A stretch of 64,000 nucleotides of DNA, taken from positions 62,001 through 126,000 of the forward strand of contig CAWEIS010000009.1 of assembly GCA_963809205.1 (NCBI GenBank), given 5' to 3'. Position numbers and translations under genes: made by a program. A model generated the notes under the pieces. The model did no database searches and was not told the DNA's origin. It saw only the letters and a program-made list of their open reading frames with translations. Source of the DNA: DATLLN01 sp963809205. Lineage in GTDB: Bacteria > Actinomycetota > Thermoleophilia > Gaiellales > JAICJC01. Shown in pieces: positions 25,331 through 32,748 of this stretch (position 1 is the stretch's first letter; every line of letters starts with the position of its first letter).

Positions 25331-25655
25331 CTACTGCAGGCTGTCGACGTACCGCGACGCGCGCGGCGCCGTCGCGCCGTAGGAGCTCATCGCGCGGCGG
25401 CCGCGGGAGAGATGCACGAGCTCGTGCGCGGGTGCCCTCGATCGCCGAGGCGATCGCCTCGCCGTTGGCAATGACCAGCCCTGCGCCTCCTCAAGCATCG
25501 CCCGGGCCCGGCCGGTCGGCCGCACGGGCAGCGACTCCATGATGCGCTGGCGGCGCCGCTCGATCTCGACGAAGCCCTCCCACGCCCCTCGGCGATCTGG
25601 GCGCTCTCACGCACGGCGAGCTCGACGAGCTCCGCGCATCCCTGAGCCCCACCAT
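25331..25655 (-). pseudogene. fliT: FliT-like flagellar chaperone, frameshifted
   Basis: Starting at MVGLRDAR just after the fliS stop, the pieces are ELVELAVRESAQIAEGR, WEGFVEIERRRQRIMESLPV, RPTGRARAMLEEAQG, LVIANGEAIASAIEG, HLSRGRRAMSSYGATAPRAS, RYVDSLQ-stop. They span all three frames; four or more indels are needed. Length (about 105 residues), all-helical character and position after fliD-fliS identify a FliT-type protein, which escorts FliD and controls late flagellar export. Sequence identity in this family is low, so the call rests mainly on context. Confidence 0.6.
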
Positions 25656-25658
25656 CGC

Positions 25659-26060
25659 CTACTGCGCAGCGGCCGCGGCCGGCGGCCGGAATGCCCTGCT
25701 CGCCGAGCTGACCCACGCCCGCCCAGCTCGACGAGCACCGGCGAACGCCTCGAGCTTCCCGGGATCCTGCTCGATCAGCGCCTCGGTCATGTGCCGGCGC
25801 GCGAACAGGTAGATCGACCGCAGGTTCGACGCGACCTCGCCCTGGTTCATGTCGAGCGAGATGTTCAGCTCGTCGATGATCGCGCCCGCGCGGTGCAGCC
25901 GGTTGACGGTCACCTCGCGGTTGCCCGTGCGCATCGCGGTCGCGCTCTGGCGAAGAAAGCGGATCGCGCCGTCGTACAGCATCACGACCAGCTTCTGCGG
26001 CGGCGCCGTCATCACGCTGGACGAGGTGTAGGCCTGCTTCGCACTCGCGTAGTCGCTCAT
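25659..26060 (-). CDS. fliS: Flagellin export chaperone FliS (C-terminal frameshift likely)
   Basis: 133 residues. DYASAKQAYTSSSVMTAPPQ, KLVVMLYDGAIRFLRQSATA, VNRLHRAGAIIDELNISLDM and IYLFARRHMTEALIEQDPGK are classic FliS motifs over residues 1-105. The last 25 residues are Ala/Arg-rich and unlike FliS; one indel near 25730 would change them. FliS holds flagellin monomers in the cytosol until export. It lies between fliD and fliT as in most flagellated bacteria. This is the best-preserved gene of the island. No flagellin gene is in the window. Confidence 0.85.
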   Translation of the reverse strand: MSDYASAKQAYTSSSVMTAPPQKLVVMLYDGAIRFLRQSATAMRTGNREVTVNRLHRAGAIIDELNISLDMNQGEVASNLRSIYLFARRHMTEALIEQDPGKLEAFAGARRAGRAWVSSASRAFRPPAAAAAQ

Positions 26061-26156
26061 CGGGGGCTCGACGCTCCTGCTCGGGGGTAACGCTTCAGTC
26101 GCGCTAAGTGATCGGCATCCGGCCGGCCATCTTGACGCGCCGACGGGGGAGCCGGG

Positions 26157-27580
26157 CTATCCCAGCTGAGCGATCTGCGACGTCAGCCAGGCGCTCTGCG
26201 ACTGCGCCTGCGAGAGCGCCGTCTCCATCGCGGTGAACTGCGCCTTCAGCGCCTGCTCGCGGGTCGCCAGCCGCACGTCCATGTCGGCCGACCGCTGGGT
26301 CAGCGCGTCGATGGTCGACTGCTCGGAGCTGATCCGGCTGCTGATGATGCCCGTCGACGACTCCGCCACGCGTTGACGATCGAGTCCAGCCGCTGGGACG
26401 AGGCCCATCGTCGAGTAGCCGCCGGTGGCGTTCGTTGAACAGCGCCTTGACGTCGGCGAACCGGTTCGTCAGCGCGTCGGTCAGCTTGGCCGAGTCGAGC
26501 GTCAGCTTGCCGGCGATCGCGTCCTGGTTGAGCGTGCCGCCGCCGGTGGTGGCGCCGGTCGAGACGCCGACCTGTGCGAGCAGGCTGCTGGCGGTGGGCC
26601 GGCCGCTGACCGGGTCGGAGACCGCCTGCGGAGGCTCGACAGCAGCCCGGACAGCGCCGAGTCGCTTGTGCAGCACGCCCTTGATCCGGTCGGCGTCCGT
26701 CTGCGGGTTGGGGACGACCTTCTCGGTGAGCTTGCCGCGGATGAAGTCGATCGTCGAGTTGTACTGGTCGATGAAGGCCTGCACCGTGGCCTGGACGGCG
26801 TCGGTGTCCGGGCCGGGGGCGCCGATCGACACGCTGACGTCGCGTGGCGGTCGTCGCCTTCAGGGTCAGCGTGACGCCGGCGAGCGCGTCGGTGACCGTG
26901 TTCGAGGAGCTCGTCTTGGCCGAGGCCGTCGACGCGTGTACTGCGGCGTCCAGCGCCGCCTGGCGCTGCGCGAACCCGAAGCCACCGCGCCGAGCCGGTG
27001 ACCGAGATCGGTGTTCGCCTCGCCGGTCGCCGGCCGGACAGACGAGCTTGAGTGACGACGCGACGCGTAGACGCCGCATGCCGATCGAGCCGTTGATCTT
27101 GTCGGCGATCGTCTGCAGCGAGTCGCCGCGTCGTGAGCGACGACGTCGAAGGCGGTGCCGCGCGCCGACCTGGATGTTCAGCGTGTCGTCGGCCGAGGCG
27201 GCCGATGCGCCGCCGTGCCCTGCAGTCATCTGCTGCGCGCGGGCGAGCCGCGTGACGCCGATCGAGTAGCCGCCGGCGGCCGCGCCGCCGGTGCGCACCG
27301 CGGAGATGCGTGCCGTGTCACTCGAGTCGACCTCCTGGACGTCGCCCCAGGTGCCGAGGTCGCGGAGGCCAGGATCGGCGACTGTCGAGGTTGAGCAGGC
27401 GCGTGTTGATGTCCGCAGCGCCTGCTGGCGCGCCTGTCTCGAGCGTCTTCTGCTGCTGCGAGCCGGACCTGCGGCTGACGCTCGATCGACATCAGCTGGT
27501 TGACGATCGAGTTCGTGTCGAGCCCGACGCGAGCCCGCCGATGTTGCAAGCGTCGACGCCGTTCGTGGGGTCATGCGCAT
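26157..27580 (-). pseudogene. fliD: Flagellar filament cap protein FliD, multiply frameshifted
   Basis: The start (27580, or ATG at 27574) leads to GLDTNSIVNQLMSIERQPQV, the FliD N-terminal motif. Middle pieces include GGAAAGGYSIGVTRLARAQQ, SLQTIADKINGSIG, ASAKTSSSNTVTDALAGVTL and FIDQYNSTIDFIRGKLTEKV. The C-terminal pieces are QVGVSTGATTGGGTLNQDAI, LTDALTNRFADVKALFNE and the coiled-coil end RLATREQALKAQFTAMETAL with SQSAWLTSQIAQLG-stop. It is full length (about 475 residues) with six or more indels. It caps the filament and is needed for flagellin polymerisation. Confidence 0.85.
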
Positions 27581-27595
27581 GTCGTGGCCTTTCGA

Positions 27596-27910
27596 TCAGC
27601 GCGTGGTCGTCGATCAAGAGGCCGCCGCCCGACAGCATGTCGAGCAGGCTTCGCGCCGGGATCTCGCGGATCACCCTGCCGTCGGCGTCCATCACCTGGA
27701 CCTGAACCGGTTCGCCTCGTCGACCTCGAAGTGCAGGTTGACGTGCTGCGACTGCAAGGCTCTCGATCACCTTCGCCGCCGCCTGGTACTCGGCCTGCAG
27801 CGCCGCCGGGCGGCTGGTCGCCGGCTCTGCGGTGCTCTGCGCGATGCGGCGCACCGGGGTGAACGGTTGGGAGCCGCGCTGCCGCCAATGGGCGTTGGTC
27901 CGTGTTCCAT
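27596..27910 (-). pseudogene. flaG: FlaG family protein, frameshifted
   Basis: From ATG 27910 (GGAGG upstream): a short variable start, then RRIAQSTAEPATSRPAAL, YQAAAKVIESL, QSQHVNLHFEVDEAN, VQVMDADGRVIREIPARSLL, DMLSGGGLLIDDHA. The pattern HVNLHFEVDE...VIREIP is diagnostic of FlaG, a small protein encoded before fliD that affects filament length. Three indels are needed. The stop is read as TGA at 27596-27598, assuming one of them. A good sigma-28 promoter lies 51 bp upstream. Confidence 0.75.
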
Positions 27911-27960
27911 CACGAGGGATGCCTCCGATCCGTCCGTGGATCGACGTGTTGCTGCCCTCG

Positions 27961-27988
27961 TAATCGGCCTTCCGTACCGGACACTTTA
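27961..27988 (-). promoter_or_regulatory. Sigma-28 (FliA-type) promoter before flaG-fliD-fliS-fliT
   Basis: On the minus strand: TAAAGTGT, a 12-base spacer, GCCGATTA. Against the flagellar consensus TAAAGTTT-N11-GCCGATAA it differs in one base in each box and has one extra spacer base, as does the flgG promoter at 24813. The order of genes downstream is that of a class III flagellar operon. Confidence 0.75.
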
Positions 27989-28004
27989 GGACGCTTGCGG
28001 ATAC

Positions 28005-29877
28005 TTATCTTTGATAGCAGCCGACAATGCAGCGCGCCTCCGGGTGCCGCGGATCGAGCGCCGACAGCCTCGGCCGCGAACACCGCGGCGTCCTGGTGCA
28101 TGCCGCGCGCGAGCGCCACCTGGGAGAGGCCCATCAGCGAGGGAACGTCCGGCTGCGTGCTGGCGACGGCGATCCACTCCTCGGCGGCGGAGTCCAGGAA
28201 GCCCCGGCGGAAGTAGATCCAGGCGAGGCTCTCGGTCGGTCGCGCGGGTTCTGGTCGAGCCGCTGCCACAGCGGCAGCACCTTGGCGAATGCCTCGATGG
28301 CCTGCACGCGGAGCAGCGCCTCCAGCACGGTCGCCGCCGTCGGCCCGGCGGCCGTGGGCAGGATCGCCGGCAGCGGCCGGCCGTTCAGCGCGGCGGCCCA
28401 GGCCCGGTAGAACTCGGCGTCGTGGGGTGCCAGCGACGGCTCGGCCTCGGCCAGCGCGGCGTCCATCGCCGCGCCGTCGCCGGAGGCGGCGAGCGCGAAT
28501 AGCCGGGCGGCGGCGGCCTGGCCGGCGACCGCCGAGTCCGCGGGCTCGAGCGCGGCCTCGGCCGCGGCCTCGGCGAACCGGCTCGCGGAGAGCAGCGTTT
28601 CGACGAGGCCGATGCGGGCGACGCCGTTGGAGGGCTGGACATCGAGCACGTCGCGGAACCAGCAGCTCGGCGAGCTCGTTGCGGCCCGACTCGTAGCAGG
28701 AGGTGGCCGCCAGCAGCCGCGCGCTCGGCCGCGCCGGCACGACCCGCTGCAGCTCGGCGGCTCCGGCACCGCGCTCGAGCATCAGCGTGATCAGCGGCAG
28801 CACCGGGGCGGCGTACTCGGGGTGATCGGCGAGCGAGCGGCGGTACAGCTTCTCGGCGACGTCCGGCCGGCCCTGGCTGCGCTCGACCTCGGCCAGCACC
28901 GTCATCGCGAGGAAGGTGCCGGAGCCGACGGTGGCGGCGTAGCGGGTGGGCGCGTCGCCCATCTCCATACAGCGCCGGGCCAGCTCGGCGGCCCCGCGGA
29001 GGTCGCCCTCGGCCTGGGCGCACAGCGCCTGCTCGAGCACCAGGTCGGTGTGGTCGGGATAGATCTCCAGGCCCTCGGCGATCGCGGCTCGGGCGGCGTC
29101 GAAGTCGCCGGCGCCGCGGCGGGCGGTGACGACCCGCGCCATCAGCATCGGCGCGTAGCCGGCGCCCTGCCAGCGCTGCTCCAGGCGCAGCGACGTCCCA
29201 CGCCTGGTCGAAGTGCTCGCGCGCGCGGGCGGCTCGTTCAGGGCGAGGAACTCGGAGCCGAGGTTGTAGTCGTTGAACGGGCTCGGGTTCTCGCGCGCCT
29301 CGATCTCCAGCAGCTCGATGTTGCGGCGCGACTTGTCCTTGGAGGCAATCCGGCTGCGCAGGTAGCCGTAGTGGCGGATCCGTACGTTGCTGGTCTCGAA
29401 CCGCTCGGCCAGGTACGTCGGCATGGTGTGCGACTTCTGCTCGTGGATCCGGCCCTCGAAGCGGTACGCCGGCCGGTTGCGCCAGACGCCGCAGCGCGTG
29501 GTGGGTGACGGCGTTGCCGGACTCGTCGCCGCCGGTGTAGTTGGTCTCGACCAGGTAGAAGGCACTCGCGCCAGGTGCGCGACAGCAGCCCGCGCAGCGC
29601 AGCCGCGTCCTCCGGGATCATGTGCTCGTCGGCGTCCAGGTACATCACCCAGTCGCTGGTCGCGGCCTCCAGCGAGACGTTGCGGGCGTCGGCGAAGGAG
29701 CCGTTCCAGGGGAAGTCGATCACCCTGGCGCCGAACGACCGCGGCGATCTCGGCGGTGCGGTCGCTTGAGCCGGTGTCGACAACGATCATCTCGTCGACG
29801 GCGTCGCGGACGGCCTCGAGGCAGCCCGGGAGCATCTCCTCCTCGTCCTTGACGATCATGCACAGCGAGAGCTTCAT
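28005..29877 (-). pseudogene. Family 2 glycosyltransferase with C-terminal TPR repeats, frameshifted
   Basis: MKLSLCMIVKDEEEMLPGCL starts a GT-A domain, followed by DAVDEMIVVDTGSSDRTAEI, DFPWNGSFADARNVSLEAAT and DWVMYLDADEHMIPEDAAAL (the DXD-type metal site is DAD). From about residue 220 TPR-like helices run to the end: FDAARAAIAEGLEIYPDHTD, LVLEQALCAQAEGDLRGAAE, AEKLYRRSLADHPEYAAPVL. The last piece ends RHPEARCIVGCYQR-stop. About 620 residues after repair of at least seven indels. SunS-like GT2-TPR proteins act as protein glycosyltransferases. Its place directly before the flagellar promoter suggests flagellin or another surface protein as target (inference). Confidence 0.7.
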
Positions 29878-30446
29878 CCCCGTCCGCGGCCGGGCGCGCC
29901 CGGCGACGGCCCTGGCGCGCTTGCCCAGCGCGCGCAGCATCGCGCCGACGGCGCCGCGCGGCCGGGCCTGCGTGCCGCGCTTGCGGACGAGCGCATGCTC
30001 GAGGTTCTGGGCGGCGTGGGGCAGGGTCGGGGTCGAGCCGGATGGCGGCGCGGAACAGCGCCTCGGCGCCGCCCAACTCGGTCAGCTCGTAGAGCAGGAC
30101 GCCGGTCAGTTGAGCAGCACCGGCTCCGACGGCGTGCGGGCGAGCGCGTCGAGCATGCACTTGGACGCCGTCGCGAACGCCGACACCCAGGCGTCGGCCT
30201 GCTGCGCCGGTACGCCAGCACCCGCTCGGCCAGCCGGCACCGCGTCTGGTAGGCGCGCTGCGGATCGTCCCAGCCCTCGAGCTCGTCGAACAGCCGCTCG
30301 AGCGCGCGCATGTCGCCGGCGGCGAGCGCCGCCGCGCCGCGAGTCATCGTGCTCGCGACGCGCATGCGCCACCCGGCCTGGGCGGCTGCGATGTCGGTCG
30401 CCGACGACGGGGCGGGGACGGCTGCATCGCCTGCGTAGTCGGCCAT
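29874..30446 (-). pseudogene. TPR-like protein, frameshifted, possibly the N-terminal part of the glycosyltransferase
   Basis: From ATG 30446: MADYAGDAAVPAPSSATDIA, then GAAALAAGDMRALERLFDEL, EGWDDPQRAYQTRCRLAERV in one frame; VSAFATASKCMLDALARTPS in the second; LLYELTELGGAEALFRAAIR, LDPDPAP in the third. The pattern is two to three TPR-like helical hairpins. The last piece runs on through ALGKRARAVAGRARPRTG into the glycosyltransferase frame, so one 810-residue protein is possible; alternatively two genes overlap by ATGA at 29874-29877. Indels prevent a decision. Confidence 0.5.
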
Positions 30447-30540
30447 GTTGAGCTGGGGTTTAGCTGACACCCCGCGCCCGACGCTCGGGGGTATGCTGCG
30501 CTTCGTTGTGTCTGCCCTGCCTTTGTTGCCAGCAGAAGAC

Positions 30541-30568
30541 TCAGGTGACCGGCCGGTCTGGCCGATAA
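30541..30568 (+). promoter_or_regulatory. Possible sigma-28-like promoter in the E1-alpha/TPR divergent gap
   Basis: GCCGATAA at 30561-30568 is a perfect flagellar -10 box on the plus strand, with TCAGGTGA 12 bases before it; the -35 is weak (TCAG for TAAA) but the spacing equals that of the two other boxes found here. It would read into the E1-alpha gene 64 bp downstream, which is not a flagellar gene, so it could be chance. The rest of the 185-bp gap has no clear promoter. Confidence 0.25.
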
Positions 30569-30631
30569 GGCGCGCATGACACGGCCCCATTGCCGTCCCC
30601 GCTCTGAACCGAGGAGCCCGCTGGCTGTCCC

Positions 30632-31672
30632 ATGAGCACTCCCGCGCGCAAGATCTCAGCTGTCCCCGAGCCAACTCCCCGACCAGCACCTTCCGACGAG
30701 CTCGCGCTCGATCTCTTCTACTGGATGACCTTGACCCGAGCGGTCGAGGAGCGCGCGCTCAACCTCTACCGCCAGGGCAAGCTGCCCGGCTCGTACTACA
30801 CGGGCCGTGGCCAGGAGGCGATCGCCGTGGGCATGGCGCTGCCCCTGCGGCGCGGCCCCGAGGGCGACTGGCTGTCGCCCTGGATCCGCGACCTGGGTAG
30901 CTACCTCGTGCACGGTGTGCCCGTGTGGAGGCTGTTCGCGCAGTTCATGGGCAAGGCCGGGTCGACCACTCGGGGCAAGGACGGCAACCTGCACATCGGC
31001 GGCAAGGAGTGGAACATCCCCTGCCAGGTGTCGCACATGGCGGACATGATCCCGATGACCGTCGGTGCCGCGCTGGCCTACCAGCAGCGGGGCGAGGATC
31101 GCGTGGCCGTGACGTCGTTCGGCGACGGCGCCACCTCGCGCGGTGACTTCCACGAGGGCCTGAACATGGCGGCGGTGCTCAACGCCCCGGCCGTATTCGT
31201 TGCCGAGAACAACCGCTGGGCCTACACGACGCCGATCACCAAGCAGACGCGGGTCACCGACCTGCACGTCAAGGCGGCGTCGTACGGCATTCCGGCCGTC
31301 GAGGTCGACGGCAACGACGTCTATGCGGTGTACGCCGCCGTCAGCGAGGCCGTCGATGCCTGCCGCCACGGCCGCGGCCCCCGCTTCATCGAGTGTAAGA
31401 CCTACCGGATGGCCGGTCACGCCGCCCACGACAAGTTCGAGAGCTACATGCCGATGGAGCTGCTCGCCGAGTGGACGGACAAGGACCCGCTGAAGCGGCT
31501 CGAGCAGGACCTGCGCGAGCAGCGCGGCATGGACGAGCCGCGGCTGGAGGCGATCCGCGAGCGGATCCGCGACGAGGTGCGCGAGGCGGTGGAGCGTGCG
31601 GGCGACGACGAGTACGCGCCGGCCGAGGAAGCCCACTGGGGCGTTTTCGCGGGAGACGACATCCGTGCCTGA
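30632..31672 (+). CDS. Alpha-keto acid dehydrogenase E1 component, alpha subunit
   Basis: 346 residues. Thiamine-diphosphate-binding E1-alpha: RAVEERALNLYRQGKLPGSY near the N-terminus, GRGQEAIAVGMAL, and the TPP/Mg motif GDGATSRGDFHEGLNMAAV ending in VAENN (about 165-195). The phosphorylation-loop region has YRMAGHAAHD. It decarboxylates pyruvate or a branched-chain 2-oxo acid together with the beta subunit. The beta gene overlaps it by 8 bp. No E2 or E3 gene is in the window, so pyruvate versus branched-chain preference is undecided; the first 25 residues are a flexible Pro-rich leader. Confidence 0.88.
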   Translation: MSTPARKISAVPEPTPRPAPSDELALDLFYWMTLTRAVEERALNLYRQGKLPGSYYTGRGQEAIAVGMALPLRRGPEGDWLSPWIRDLGSYLVHGVPVWRLFAQFMGKAGSTTRGKDGNLHIGGKEWNIPCQVSHMADMIPMTVGAALAYQQRGEDRVAVTSFGDGATSRGDFHEGLNMAAVLNAPAVFVAENNRWAYTTPITKQTRVTDLHVKAASYGIPAVEVDGNDVYAVYAAVSEAVDACRHGRGPRFIECKTYRMAGHAAHDKFESYMPMELLAEWTDKDPLKRLEQDLREQRGMDEPRLEAIRERIRDEVREAVERAGDDEYAPAEEAHWGVFAGDDIRA

Positions 31673-32648
31673 GCTGACGTACCTCGAGGCGATCCGCCAG
31701 GCGCTGCACGACGAGATGGAGGTCGACGACCGCGTGTTCTGCATGGGCGAGGACGTTGGCCGGCAGGGCGGCGCGTTCGGCGCCACCAAGGAGCTGCAGC
31801 AGCGCTTCGGCGAGGCCCGGTCGATCGACACGCCGGTCGCCGAGTCCGGCATCGTCGGCGTGGCCGTCGGCGCGGCCATGGCGGGCCAGCGCCCCGTGGC
31901 CGAGATGCAGTTCGCGGACTTCGTGTCCTGCGCCTTCGACCAGCTGGTCACCTGCGCCGCCAAGATGCATTACCGGATCGGGTGGGAGGTGCCGCTGGTC
32001 GTCCGCTGCCCCAACGGCGGCGGCGTGGGCGGCGGCCCCTACCACTCCGAGAACGTCGAGGCCTGGTTCCACCACCACGCCGGGCTGAAGATCGTCTGCC
32101 CGGCGACGGCGACCGACGCCTACGGCCTGCTCCGCGCGGCGATCCGCGACCCCAACCCGGTCGTGTTCTGCGAGCACAAGTTCCTGTACCGGCGGGTCAA
32201 GGAGGAGGTCGCCACCGGCGGCTCCGAGGGCGAACTGGTGCCGCTCGGCAAGGCCAATGTCACGCGGCCGGGCGACGATCTGACGATCGTCACGTACGCA
32301 GCGACCGTGCAGCTGGCGCTGGCGGCGGCCGACCGGATGGCCGAGGAGGACGTGTCCGTCGAGGTGATCGATCTGCGGACGCTGATCCCGTTCGACCGCG
32401 AGACGGTGCTCGAATCGGTCAAGCGCACGGGCAAGGTGCTGATCGTCCACGAGGACAACCTGACCGGCGGCTTCGGCGCCGAGGTGGCGGCGATCGTGGC
32501 CGAGGATGCCTTCGAGTATCTGGACGCCCCCGTCCGCCGGGTTGCCGCCATTGACACGCCGATCCCGTTCGCCCCGCCGCTGGAGCGTGAGTACATGCCG
32601 CTCGAGGACGACATCGTGGCAGCGGTGCGCGCGCTCGCCGACTACTAA
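31665..32648 (+). CDS. Alpha-keto acid dehydrogenase E1 component, beta subunit
   Basis: 327 residues from the GTG at 31665, chosen because it gives the conserved start PELTYLEAIRQALHDEME; upstream in-frame codons lie in the alpha gene. Family motifs: MGEDVGRQGGAFGATKEL, DTPVAESGIVGVAVGAAM, QFADFVSCAFDQLV, VRCPNGGGVGGGPYHSEN, and DLRTLIPFDRETVLESV. It completes the E1 heterotetramer. Translation is coupled to the alpha gene. A small hairpin follows at 32656. Confidence 0.9.
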   Translation: MPELTYLEAIRQALHDEMEVDDRVFCMGEDVGRQGGAFGATKELQQRFGEARSIDTPVAESGIVGVAVGAAMAGQRPVAEMQFADFVSCAFDQLVTCAAKMHYRIGWEVPLVVRCPNGGGVGGGPYHSENVEAWFHHHAGLKIVCPATATDAYGLLRAAIRDPNPVVFCEHKFLYRRVKEEVATGGSEGELVPLGKANVTRPGDDLTIVTYAATVQLALAAADRMAEEDVSVEVIDLRTLIPFDRETVLESVKRTGKVLIVHEDNLTGGFGAEVAAIVAEDAFEYLDAPVRRVAAIDTPIPFAPPLEREYMPLEDDIVAAVRALADY

Positions 32649-32655
32649 GAAACCG

Positions 32656-32677
32656 GCCGAAATATCACCCTTTCGGC
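32656..32677 (+). terminator. Hairpin after the E1 beta gene
   Basis: GCCGAAA-TATCACCC-TTTCGGC, a 7-bp perfect stem with an 8-base loop, 8 bp after the stop codon. It is weaker than the other hairpins here and lacks a T tract. Confidence 0.4.
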
Positions 32678-32748
32678 GGCGGCTCTTTGCAGACCGAGCG
32701 GTATGATCGGGTGGTGAGGTCGCGGGGTCGCGGCCTGCGCAACGACGC

